Shown here piece after piece: positions 26,987 through 36,165 of a DNA stretch of 64,000 nt. The notes beneath the pieces are model-generated. The model was given only the letters and a program-made list of their open reading frames with translations. It was not told where the DNA came from and ran no database searches. The first letter of the stretch is position 1. Every line of letters begins with the position of its first letter. The DNA comes from Nocardiopsis eucommiae (GTDB lineage: Bacteria > Actinomycetota > Actinomycetes > Streptosporangiales > Streptosporangiaceae). The stretch lies in contig CP074402.1 of assembly GCA_018388625.1 (NCBI GenBank), forward strand, positions 1,736,001 through 1,800,000, given 5' to 3'. Made by a program: the position numbers and the translations under genes.

Positions 26987-28124
26987 TGCTTCTCCCACAC
27001 GAAGAGCTGGTCGCCCGCCTCGTGCGGGTGGGCGACCTGCCCCCGCACCTGCGCCCCTCCTTCGAAAGGGTCGAGCGGCACCGGTTCCTCCCGGACCGGA
27101 TCACCACCCCGGACGGGACCACCGTGGACCGTGCCCGGGACGAGGCCCGGTGGTTCGAGCTGGCCTATGCCGACATCCCGATCGTCACCCAGAGGGACGA
27201 CGGGGCCGAGCATGGCCCCGGGTATCCGACCAGCTCCGCCTCCCAGCCCACGATCGTCGCGGACATGCTCCGGCGCCTGGACGTCCTCCCCGGCATGCGC
27301 GTGCTGGAGGTCGGGACCGGCACCGGGTACAACGCCGCCCTCCTTTCGCACCTGCTGGGTGACGACGAGGTGACCAGTGTCGAGGTGGACGCTGAGCTGG
27401 CCGAGACCGCCCGGGTTCGGCTGATGTCAGCCGGGTTCACGCCCCTGGTGGTCACCGGCGACGGGATGCAGGGCTGGCCAGCCCGCGCCCCCTACGACCG
27501 GGTGATCAGTACCGCCGCCGTCCAACGGGTGCCCTACCACTGGGTCGCCCAGTCCCGTCCGGGCGGGAGGATCCTCACTCCCTGGGGCAACGCTTTCCAC
27601 AACGGGGTGCTGGCCGAACTCCGGGTCGGCCCGGACGGTACGGCGCACGGGCGCTTCGGAGGTGACGTGGCGTTCATGTGGGTGCGTGACCAGCGCGTGC
27701 CGAGGAGAGTGGTCGAGACCTACGTCCACCCTGAGACGCAGGAGTTCACGACCACGCGGACGGAGCTGTACCCGTACGAGCCGATCAGCGACTTCGGCGC
27801 GAGCTTCGCCATCGGGCTGCGGATGCCCACCGTGCTGAACCGGGTCGAGTCCAGTGAGTCCGACGGCCCTCGGTTCACGGTCCACCTGGTCGACCCCGAC
27901 ACCGGCTCGTGGGCGTCGTGGCACATCGACCCCGGCCAGCGGGGGACGGGGTACGAGGTCCGCCAGCACGGTCCGCGCGAGCTGTTCACCGAACTGGAGG
28001 CCGCCCACGCGTGGTGGCTGGGGAGGGCCGCCCCGAGCACTCCCGGTTCGGTCTCACGGTGTCCGCCGATCACCAACGGGTCTGGCTGGACGAGGAGTCC
28101 CACCTGGTCGCCTCCGCGCCCTGA
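26986..28124 (+). CDS. Protein-L-isoaspartate O-methyltransferase homologue, RiPP-type (one frameshift as read)
   Basis: About 379 residues, much longer than housekeeping PIMT (about 210). The N-terminal ERHRFLPDRI and the SAM-binding motif VLEVGTGTGYNAALLSHLLG are typical, followed by GDGMQGWPARAPYDRVISTA and PGGRILTPWG. A C-terminal extension of about 150 residues (TELYPYEPISDFGASFAIG, GYEVRQHGPRELFTELEAA) resembles that of methyltransferases found in peptide-maturation loci. A break in GGGG near 28022 (WWLG-EGRPEHSRF) is fixed by one G and leads to the stop at 28122-28124. No ATP-grasp, LanB or LanC partner is present, so the methyltransferase would be the only maturation enzyme here. A strong hairpin follows. 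Confidence 0.83.
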
Positions 28125-28165
28125 ACCTGGGGCAGGAACCGGCGGCGCGGTTCCGTCAGCGACGC

Positions 28166-28201
28166 GGGAGGGCCCGGGGCGCGCACGCCCCGGGCCCTCC
28201 C
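28166..28201. terminator. Bidirectional terminator hairpin
   Basis: A perfect 16-bp stem (GGGAGGGCCCGGGGCG / CGCCCCGGGCCCTCCC) with a 4-base loop lies between the convergent methyltransferase and ribose-type transporter genes. Confidence 0.85.
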
Positions 28202-28219
28202 ACCGTCATGCTCACCAGG

Positions 28220-30171
28220 TCAGGAGAAGTCCTCGACGTTCTCCTCGGTGACCACCTCGACGGGGACCATCACGGTCTCCTCCAGGGCCTCGCCGTTCGC
28301 GGCGGCGATGGCGTTGCGCACCGCCGTCCTGCCGAGCTCGGCGGGCTGTTGGGCGATCGACGCGTGCAGCACGCCGTCCGCCACCGCCTCCAGGCCCTCG
28401 GGGGTGCCGTCGAAACCGATCACCACGGCCTCCTCGCCACGCGAGGACAGGGCTGCCGCCGCGCCCAGTGCCATCTCGTCGTTCTCCGCGAACACGCCGT
28501 CGATGTCCCCGTTGCCCTGCAGCATGTTGGTCATCACGTCGAGCCCCTTGGAGCGGTCGAAGTCGGCGGGCTGTTGGGCCACGACCTCGATGTCCGGGTA
28601 CTCCGCGATCCCCTCCTCGAAACCGGCGCCGCGCTCACGGCTGGCGGAGGTGCCCGGGGTCCCCTGGAGGACCACGATCCGGCTCTCCTCACCGAGTGCC
28701 TCGGCCATGGTCCGGGCCGCCAGGCGTCCCCCTCGACGTTGTCGGAGGCCACCAGGGTCGCCACCTCGGCGTCGGTGACCCCGCGGTCGGCCGCGATCAC
28801 CGGGATGTCCGCGTTGTTGGCACCCACCACCGGGGGACCGGCGGCGTCGGAGTCCACCGGGTTGATCACCATCGCGTCCACGCCGGTGCTGATGAAGTTC
28901 TGGATCTGGTCGGCCTGCTGGGAGGCGTCGTCCTGGGCGTCGGTGACCACCAGGTTCACGCCCGCCTCGTCGGCCTCGGCCTGGGCGCCGTCCCTCATCT
29001 GGATGAAGAACGGGTTGTTGAGCGTGGACACCGACATCCCCACGCGGGGACCGTCGGAGGAGGAGTTCGGGACGAGGAAGGACAGCGCGCCCACCACCAC
29101 GGCCGTGGCCGCGGCGGCGATGACGAGCTGGATCCCGCGTCGGCCCCTGCTCACCGAAGCTCCGGCCCCGGTGCCGCCACCGGCCCCGGTGCCGCCACCG
29201 GCACTGCCGGAGCGGCGGCGCAGCGTGTCGAACAGGACCGCGAGGGCGATGACCACACCGATCACGACCTGCTGCCAGAAGGCGGAGACCGACAGGAGGT
29301 TGAGCCCGTTGCGCAGCACCGCGAGGATGAGCGCGCCGATCAGCGTGCCGAAGGCGGTACCCACGCCACCGGCCAGGCTGGCGCCGCCGATGACGACTGC
29401 CGCGATGGCGTCCAGCTCGTACCCCTGCGCGGCCTGCGGCTGCGCGGAGGCCAGACGGGAGGCGAGGATGACACCCGCGACGGCGGCGAACAGGCCGGAC
29501 AGGGCGTAGATGCCGAGCTTCTGACGCTTGACCCGGATGCCGGAGAGGCGTGCGGCCTCCTCGTTGCCGCCGATCGCGTACATCGCGCGCCCGGTGAAGG
29601 TCCGGCGCAGGATCACGGCGGTGATCAGGCCCATCACGACCATGATCAGCACGGGAACGGGCAGCCAACCGCCGATCGAACCGCCCAGGGCGGCCACGGA
29701 GTCGGGCAGGGCGATGGGGCTCCCCTCGGAGATCACCAGGGAGAGGCCGCGCCCCACGGAGAGCATCGCCAGCGTGGCGATGAACGGCGGGAGCTTGCCG
29801 TAGGCGATCAGCGCGCCGTTGACCAGACCGGCGGCGGTGCCCGTGGCGGCGGCCAGCGGCAGCGCCAACCAGACCGGCACCCCCTCGACCGTGGCCAGGA
29901 ACGCCAGCACCGTCGCGGACAGCGCCGCGACCGAACCCACGGACAGGTCGATCCCGCCCGCGATGATCACGAAGGTCACGCCGAAGGCCAGGACCGCGAT
30001 CACGGCCGCCTGGACACCCACGTTCAGCAGGTTCTGCGCCGTGAGGAAGTCGTCGGACAGCAGCGACATGACCACGACCAGGAGGGCCAGGGCGGTCAGC
30101 GCGCCGTTCTCCAGCAGGAAGCGCCGCACGGCGGGCCAGGCGCCGCCGCTCTTGTCAGTGTCAGTGGCCAT
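28220..30171 (-). CDS. Ribose-type ABC transporter permease fused to substrate-binding domain (one frameshift as read)
   Basis: About 650 residues. The first 320 or so form an RbsC-type permease (VTFVIIAGGIDLSVGSVAAL, GKLPPFIATLAMLSVGRG, RRTFTGRAMYAIGGNEEAA, GASLAGGVGT). A Gly-rich linker and one further membrane segment (about residues 355-375) then lead into an RbsB-type binding domain (VGMSVSTLNNPFFIQMRDGA, MVINPVDSDAAGPPVVGAN, VVIGFDGTPEGLEAVADG). The fusion keeps the binding protein tethered to its permease, an arrangement known in some actinomycetes. The break in GGGGG near 28734 (DNVEG-GRLAARTM) is fixed by one G. The ATG is at 30171. Confidence 0.83.
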
Positions 30172-31696
30172 GGGGGCCCTCCACTCCGTTCTGTTCCGTG
30201 TCGGTTCGGGGGCGGCGGCCAGCGCCAGGGACATCACGGCGTCCTGCGTGGCGTCCTCGGCGGCCAGCTCCCCGGTGATGCGGCCCTGGGCCATGACGAG
30301 CACGCGGTCGCTCATCCCCAGCACCTCGGGGAGGTCGCTGGAGATCATCAGCACCGCGTGACCGGAGGCGGTCAGTTCGTTGACCAGGCGGTAGATCTCC
30401 ACCTTGGCGCCCGCGTCCACACCGCGCGTGGGTTCGTCGAGGATCAGCACCCGGGAGTCGGCCAGCAGCCACTTGCCGATGACGACCTTCTGCTGGTTGC
30501 CGCCGGAGAGGGTGCGCACGTGCTGGTCGATGCCGGACATGCGGACCCCCAGCTCACCGGCGATCCGGCGCGCGGAGGCCCGCTGGCCGGAACGGTCCAC
30601 GAACCCGGCCCGGCTGGTCGGACCGAGGGTGACCAGCCCGAGGTTCTCCTCCACGGAGGCGTCCAGGACCAGGCCCTGACCCTTGCGGTCCTCGGGGACC
30701 AGGCCGAGCCCGGCCCGCATGGCGGCGTTGACGTCGCCACCGGGCAGGGCCCGGCCGAGCACCTCGACCTCGCCGTCGTCGTAGGGGTCGGCACCGAACA
30801 CCGAGCGTGCCACCTCGGTGCGGCCCGCGCCGACCAGTCCGGCGAGGCCGACCACCTCGCCCGCGTGCACGACGAGGTCCACGTCCCGGAACCGGCCGTG
30901 GCGGGTCAGACCGCGCACCCGCAGCAGGGGCTCCCCGGGTGCGGGGCGCTCGCGCGGGTACTGCTCGTCGATGCTGCGGCCCACCATCAGGCGCACGAGT
31001 TCGTCCTCGGGGGTGTCGGCGGCCACGTGCGCCACCGAACGGCCGTCCCGCAGGACCGTCACCCGGTCGGCGAGCGCGCCGATCTCCTCCAGGTGGTGGG
31101 TGATGAAGACGATCCCCACCCCTCGTCGCGCAGGCGCCGGGCGATCTCGAAGAGCCGCTCGATCTCCCCGGTGGTGAGCACGGCCGTGGGCTCGTCCATG
31201 ATCAGCACGCGGGCGTCCAGGCTCAGCGCCTTGGCGATCTCCACCATCTGGAGCTGGGCGATGCCCAGGCCGCGCACCTTGGCGCGGGGGACACGTTCAC
31301 GCCCACCCGGTCCAGTAGCAGCGCGGCGTCGTTTTCCATGCGCCGGTGGTCGATCAGACCGAACCGGCGGGGCTGACGGCCCAGGAAGATGTTCTCGGCC
31401 ACCGTCACGTCCGGGACCAGGTTGAACTCCTGGTAGATGGTGGCGATCCCCAGTCGCGCGGCGTCCTGGGCGTCACGGATGACGACCTCCTCGCCGTCCA
31501 CGAGGACGCGCCCCCGGTCGGGGCGGTGGGCCCCGGAGAGCACCTTGATGAGCGTGCTCTTCCCGGCCCCGTTCTCACCGAGGAGGGCGTGGACCTCGCC
31601 CCGGCGGAGGTCGAAGCCGACCTCGTCGAGGGCCACCACCCCCGGAAAGGCCTTGCGTACGCCCTCGATGCGCAGCAGTTCGTGCGGGCTACTCAC
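30161..31696 (-). CDS. Sugar ABC transporter ATPase, RbsA type (frameshifts as read)
   Basis: A two-domain ATPase of about 512 residues. The first domain has Walker [20 protein letters not shown], the Q-loop [19 protein letters not shown] and Walker [12 protein letters not shown]; the second has [16 protein letters not shown], the signature [15 protein letters not shown] and DEPTRGVD. Breaks near 31293 ([13 protein letters not shown]) and 31119 ([12 protein letters not shown]) are each fixed by one base. As read the C-terminus runs on into the permease. One missing C near 30213 would give a natural stop at 30161 overlapping the permease start, which I consider more likely than a true fusion. 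The GTG at 31696 has AGGAGG upstream. Confidence 0.82.
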
Positions 31697-32714
31697 GTGC
31701 GGCTCCTCCTGTCTGGGGTGGAGTGGCGGGCTCGCCGCAGGAGCGGCGGACGACCAGGTGGGCGGGGAGGACGGTCGAGGTGGCCGGTTCGCCCGCGATG
31801 AGCGCGGCCAGGGCCCGGACCGCGACCCGCCCGAGTTCGGCGGTGGGCTGGGCGATCGTGGTGATCGGCGGGTCGGTGTGGGAGAACCAGGGGATGTCGT
31901 CGAAGGCGGCGAGCCCGATGTCGTCGGGCACGCGCAGACCCCGCGCGGAGATCGCGTCGAGGGCGCCCAGCGCCATGAGGTTGTCGGTGGCGAAGACGAC
32001 GTCGGGGGTTCGGGCAGGTCGAGGAAGCGTTCGGTGGCCAGACGGCCGCTCTCGGCCTGGAAGTCACCGCGCCCCACGTACTCCTCGCGGAGGGGAGGCC
32101 GTGCGCGGCCAGGGCCGCGCGGAAGGCGTCCAGCCGTTCCCGGCCTGTGGTCGTGGCGGCCGGGCCGGTGATGACGGCGATCCGGCGGCGGCCCAGGGCG
32201 TGCAGGTGGTCGACCAGGTCGCGGATGGCGCCCCGGCCGTCGGCTCGCACCACGGGGGAGTCGGACCCGGCGATCCAGCGGTCCACGAAGACGACGGGGG
32301 TGGGCCCGGCGGCGGCTTCGAGGGTGCTGGGGGAGTGGCCGTCGGCGGGGAGACCAGCAGCCCGTCGATGCGGCGTTCCAGCAGGTTGCGGACGTGGTGG
32401 TCCTCCAGGTCCGCGCGTTCGTCGGCATTGCCGATGATCACGCTGAAGCCCAGCGCGCGGGCCTCCTCCTCCACGGCCCTGGCGAGCTCGGTGAAGTAGG
32501 GGTTGAGGACGTCGCTGATCACCAGGCCGATGGTGCCGGTCCGGTCGGTGCGCAGGGAGCGTGCCACGACGTTGGGTCGGTAGCCCAGGGTGTCGACCGC
32601 CGCCAGCACCTTCTGTCGGGCGCCGTCGCTGACGGACGGGTGCCCGTTGAGGGCCCGGGAGACCGTGGCCACGGACAGCCCCGACGTGGCGGCGACATCC
32701 TTGATACTCACCAC
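31689..32714 (-). CDS. LacI family regulator of the ribose-type operon (three frameshifts as read)
   Basis: About 342 residues after correction. The helix-turn-helix SIKDVAATSGLSVATVSRAL is followed by a sugar-binding effector domain (IGLVISDVLNPYFTELARAV, VVFVDRWIAGSDSPVVRAD, IGLAAFDDIPWFSH). Frame breaks lie near 32351, 32094 and 32009, each fixed by one C. The start is one of two adjacent GTG codons (32714 or 32711) with only a weak ribosome-binding site. The stop overlaps the GTG start of the ATPase gene, so regulator and transporter form one operon. A LacI-type palindrome lies 59 bases upstream. Confidence 0.82.
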
Positions 32715-32772
32715 CGAGGACCACCGCCCCGGCCGGGTTCCGGCGCGCGGCGGCCAGGGCTGGCCGCCCGCG

Positions 32773-32786
32773 TGGAAACGTTTACA
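32773..32786. promoter_or_regulatory. Candidate LacI operator, ribose-type operon
   Basis: TGGAAACGTTTACA: halves match 6 of 7 around an AACGTT centre, typical of LacI-family sites. It is upstream of the lacI-ATPase-permease operon and points to autoregulation. Confidence 0.6.
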
Positions 32787-33166
32787 TGTGCGATCACGTT
32801 GACATGATGCGTCATCGACACACGAATTCACAAATCGGATCGTTCGGGATGGGAGGGGAGGTCGGGCCGAGTCGGCGGACGTCCATAGGGGGACAGGGTG
32901 ACGCAAGTCCGCCGATGTCCGCCCGCAGCGGGGATGTGGTCGCGCTCGACGCGCCCACGCACGTTGCGTGCCCCCTGACCAGCGGCGCCGTATTCTGACC
33001 GGGCCCGCCCTCGACCCCCGCGACCGGTGTCACGAACCCTGGACGGAGTCCGGTGCGCCCCCAGCAGCTCCGGGCGGTTTCCCAGTCGTCACGGAACGTG
33101 TCCGAACGTGATCCGAATACGGGTGGAGACCGCGGGCCACGGTGAAGACGACACAAGGAGTTGACC
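32787..33166. other. Intergenic region between divergent genes
   Basis: No gene is supported. It holds the divergent promoter regions of the lacI operon and the ABM gene. An AAGGAG at 33155-33160 serves the ABM start. Nothing else stands out. Confidence 0.35.
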
Positions 33167-33487
33167 ATGGCCGTCATCGGTACCGACCGCGATCTCGTCG
33201 CGCTCGTCAACACGTTCACAGTCGAACCCCGCGACCAGGAGAGGCTGGTGGAACTCCTGCACGAGGCGACGGAGGACGTCATGCGCCACTTCCCCGGGTT
33301 CGTCTCGGCCAACGTGCACGTCAGCCTCGACGGCACCAAGGTGTGCAACTACGCGCAGTGGGAGAGCGAGGAGCACTTCACCAAGGCGATCGAGCACCCG
33401 GACTCCCAGCCGCACTTCACCCAGTGCAGGGCGATCGCGACCTCCGTGTCCGCGCTGTACCGGCTGCGGTTCACCGAGGGCGGTTGA
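33167..33487 (+). CDS. Antibiotic biosynthesis monooxygenase (ABM) family protein
   Basis: A 106-residue ferredoxin-like alpha+beta protein. Features are LVNTFTVEPRDQERLVELLH, MRHFPGFVSANVHVSLDGTK and NYAQWESEEHFTKAIEHPD, the standard pattern of ABM-domain proteins, which act as cofactor-free oxygenases, heme-degrading enzymes or simple binding proteins. The ATG at 33167 is preferred over a TTG two codons earlier because AAGGAG is at the right distance. It is monocistronic; function cannot be narrowed. Confidence 0.86.
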   Translation: MAVIGTDRDLVALVNTFTVEPRDQERLVELLHEATEDVMRHFPGFVSANVHVSLDGTKVCNYAQWESEEHFTKAIEHPDSQPHFTQCRAIATSVSALYRLRFTEGG

Positions 33488-33552
33488 TCCAGGGGCCTCC
33501 GGGCACAGGCCCGGAGGCCTCCGTTCGGGCGTCGTCCCCCGCCGGAGCCTCG

Positions 33553-33715
33553 CCCGTGCCGGGCGTTGCCTACGCGGAAGAGTGGCCCGTGCTGGGAGTT
33601 ACCCATGTCGGGCGTTGCCTGCGCGGGAAGTGTGGCCCGTGCCGGGCGTGGCCCGTGCCGGGTGGTCGCCCCCGCCGGGCGTCGCCCATCTGAGAAGTGA
33701 TCCACGTGAGCGACG
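33553..33715. repeat. Degenerate tandem repeat, about 50-bp period
   Basis: Units starting at 33553, 33602 and 33652 share CCCGTGCCGGGCGTTGCC-like openings and a GAAGTGTGGCC-like middle. Copies 1 and 2 align over their full length with several mismatches, and copy 3 is more diverged. It lies in the gap between convergent genes. Confidence 0.55.
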
Positions 33716-33775
33716 TTCCGGTCGGGCGTCGCGGCGGCCCGAGCTCGCACGGCGCGTGTTCCCCCGGGTCGCGTC

Positions 33776-34198
33776 CTACCGCCCGCCCGCCCCCGAGGCC
33801 GCGTTGGTGCGGTCCTGGTTCGCGCTGATCTCGTCGTGGTGCTCCAGGGCCCAGTCGACCAGCGGCGCGACGATCTCCAGGAGGCCGCGGCTCAGTGGAG
33901 TGAGGGCGTACTCCACGCGGGGCGGTACCTCCGCGTGCGCGGTCCTCGTCACCAGTCCGTCCTCGTGCAGCCGCCGCAGCGTGAGGGTGAGCATGCGCTG
34001 GGAGATGCCGGGGATCGCGCGCTGGAGGTCCGTGTAGCGCCGGGGTCCGTCGCGCAGGGTGACGACCACGAGCATCGTCCACTTGTCACCGACGCGGTCC
34101 AGGACCTTCCTGACGGTGTCCGCGTGCTCGGTCGGCAGGTAGGAGCAGGGCCCCAGGAGCCGGTCGTCGGTCGGTCGGGCTGTGTCCACTGAGCACAT
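33776..34198 (-). CDS. HxlR family transcriptional regulator
   Basis: A 140-residue MarR/HxlR-type winged-helix protein (KVLDRVGDKWTMLVVVTLRD, YTDLQRAIPGISQRMLTLTL, RRLHEDGLVTRTAHAEVPPR, VEYALTPLSRGLLEIVAPLV). The Cys in GPCSYLP near the N-terminus is at the position used for aldehyde or redox sensing in some members. It is divergent from an SDR gene across 96 bases, so it probably controls it. Confidence 0.9.
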   Translation of the reverse strand: MCSVDTARPTDDRLLGPCSYLPTEHADTVRKVLDRVGDKWTMLVVVTLRDGPRRYTDLQRAIPGISQRMLTLTLRRLHEDGLVTRTAHAEVPPRVEYALTPLSRGLLEIVAPLVDWALEHHDEISANQDRTNAASGAGGR

Positions 34199-34294
34199 CT
34201 CCCTTCGTGGCGAACACGGATGTGCCTTTTGTACACCCTTCCTTACCGGTCCATCATGGCGTTACGCACAAGTAGTAGGAATTGGAGCCAGCCC

Positions 34295-35038
34295 ATGTCG
34301 AAAGTGATCGCCGTCCTCGGAGCCGGTACCGGCCTCGGCGTGTCCGTGGCCCGGCGCTTCGGGCGCGAGGGCTTCCGGGTCGCCCTGGTCGCGCGCCGCC
34401 GGGACCGTCTCGACGCGCTCGTCGAGAGCCTCGCGGGCGAGGGCGTCGAGGCGGCCGCCTTCTCGGCCGACCTGTCCGAGCCCGCCGAGGTGCCCGCGCT
34501 GGTCGCGGCCGTTCGCGACCGCTTCGACCGGATCGACGTGGTCGAGTACGGGCCGATCGGCGGCGCCATGCCCTTCACCCCGGCCGCCGAACTGGACGCG
34601 GCCACCCTGGAGGGACTCTCGCGCCTGCTGCTGCTCACCCCCGTGGAGGTCTTCCGGGCCGTGCTGCCGGAGATGACCGAGCGCGGGGACGGGGCCCTCC
34701 TGATGACCACCGGGTACTCGGCGGTTCGGCCGATGCCCCACCTCAGCGGTGTCGGTCCGGTGATGGCGGCCGCCCGCAACTACCTGTACTCCCTGAACGG
34801 TGAGCTCGACGGGACCGGCGTCTACGCGGGGACGCTGTCCGTCAGGGCCGGTATCGCTCGCAGCGAGATGATCGAGGGCCAGATGGGCGGGACGGCGGCT
34901 GGCTCCGCGCTGCTCGACGCGTTCCCGGTCGTCGATCCGGACGAACTCGCGGAGCACTACTGGGACATGTACACCGAACGGGGCGGGGTCGAGCGGATCC
35001 ACCCCGAGGCGCCGGCCCCGGAGCTCCTCGTCGGGTAG
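34295..35038 (+). CDS. SDR-family protein lacking the catalytic Tyr/Lys
   Basis: A 247-residue Rossmann-fold protein with the cofactor motif GAGTGLG (residues 9-15), an Arg-rich NADP-type second strand (ALVARRRDRL), and ADLSEP. The region where Tyr-x3-Lys should stand reads HLSGVGPVMAAARNYLYSL, so both catalytic residues appear to be replaced; the NNAG element also reads VEYGPIGG. It may be a non-catalytic or atypical SDR. The ATG has GGAG upstream. It is divergent from HxlR and ends at a strong hairpin. Confidence 0.82.
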   Translation: MSKVIAVLGAGTGLGVSVARRFGREGFRVALVARRRDRLDALVESLAGEGVEAAAFSADLSEPAEVPALVAAVRDRFDRIDVVEYGPIGGAMPFTPAAELDAATLEGLSRLLLLTPVEVFRAVLPEMTERGDGALLMTTGYSAVRPMPHLSGVGPVMAAARNYLYSLNGELDGTGVYAGTLSVRAGIARSEMIEGQMGGTAAGSALLDAFPVVDPDELAEHYWDMYTERGGVERIHPEAPAPELLVG

Positions 35039-35073
35039 CCGCCCCCGTCGGAGGTCAACCGCCCGTCACGAGC

Positions 35074-35110
35074 ATCCACGAGGTACGTCCTCAGGGCGTA
35101 CCTCGTGGAT
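35074..35110 (+). terminator. Terminator after the SDR gene
   Basis: ATCCACGAGGTACG and CGTACCTCGTGGAT form a perfect 14-bp stem with a 9-base loop 35 bases past the stop. The rest of the gap up to 35334 shows no gene I can support. Confidence 0.7.
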
Positions 35111-35334
35111 CATTCCTCCCACCTGTCGCCCGCCACCACCCTCAACGGACGCCTTCGGCGCGGTGTCCTCGCGTTTTCGCCACGCCGCGCCGATGAGGCT
35201 CGGGCAGCCGGAACCCGGCCGGGCCCCCGTGTGCGAGGCCGCGGAGCTCGCGAAGCAGCGCACAGTAGGGGAGAGTGCCGCTCGCATCGGTGGCGGCTCC
35301 ACCATCACCGGCGAAAGCATCCACGGAAACCGCC

Positions 35335-36017
35335 CTAGTCGGAGCCTTGCTCCCCGGGAGCGGCGAGGATGTGCTCGGCCATGAGGCGCTCGGCCTCGGT
35401 CCCGTCCCCCTGTGCGAAGGCGCCGAGCATCCGCCCGTGCGCGTCGAGGTACAGGCTGACCCTGGCCGGGTCCTTCCACCGCGAGACGGTCTCCAGGATG
35501 GGGTTGTTGCGCCGGAGCGAGCGGACGTGCCCGCCCAGGAACGCGGGACCGCCGATGTCCGCGACCATCTGGTGGAACAGGCGGCTGTCCTGGGCCAGAT
35601 CCTGTGATGCACCGGAGTCACGCGCGGCGACCATGCGGTCGTGCACCTCCGTGAGCTCGGCCAGCTGGGCGTCGGTGATCCGCTGGGCCGCCAGCCGCGC
35701 GCTCAGACCCTCGACCGCCGCGCGCAGCTGTCGGAGTTCCTCGGCCGCTTCGACGCCGAGCGCGGAGACGGTGGCGCCGTGGTGCGCGCGGTAGGTGACC
35801 AGGCCGTCGCTCTCCAGACGGCGCAGCGCCTCGCGCACGGGGGTGATGGAGACCCCGAGGCGGGTGGCGACCTCGTCCTGGTTCACGGAGGCACCGGGGG
35901 ATGGACCCCGTTCACGATCTCGTGTCGCAGCGTCTCGTGGACGTACTCGGCCTTGCTCGTCGGGGGACGACCGGTACGCGGAAGCCCCGCCGTCTCCCCG
36001 CTACCAGAGGCGGACAA
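35335..36017 (-). CDS. GntR family regulator, FCD subfamily (one frameshift as read)
   Basis: About 227 residues: a winged helix (KAEYVHETLRHEIVNGV, VNQDEVATRLGVSITPVREA, LRRLESDGLVTYRAHHGATV) then a short helical FCD domain (LRAAVEGLSARLAAQRI, DSRLFHQMVADIGG, LDAHGRMLGAFAQGD). The break at the C5 run near 35899 (HPP-GASVNQDE) is fixed by one C. The start is uncertain: a TTG at 36017 with GGGGAGG upstream is used; an ATG further upstream would need another correction. It is divergent from the CoA transferase operon, and an AT-rich palindrome lies between them. Confidence 0.8.
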
Positions 36018-36138
36018 GAGCGGACCTCCCCGTCGACGCGATGTTCATGGAACCAAGCTTAGGGGGCCGGTGCCGGTGTCCCGCAGGGGCTGACGGGACC
36101 TCAGGGGTGTGGTGGTTCACAAGGACCCCCTTGCGCCT

Positions 36139-36157
36139 ACTTATATATCTTATAAGT
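36139..36157. promoter_or_regulatory. Candidate GntR operator before the CoA transferase operon
   Basis: ACTTATA-N5-TATAAGT, a perfect 7-bp inverted repeat, stands out as an AT island in GC-rich DNA. It ends 8 bases before the CoA transferase ATG, so binding would block initiation. Confidence 0.65.
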
Positions 36158-36165
36158 TGTTTGTT

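Noticed and set aside
26843..28124. Graspetide or FxLD-lanthipeptide locus
   Set aside because: No ATP-grasp ligase, LanB/LanC-type enzyme or FxLD motif is present; the peptide has no Cys.
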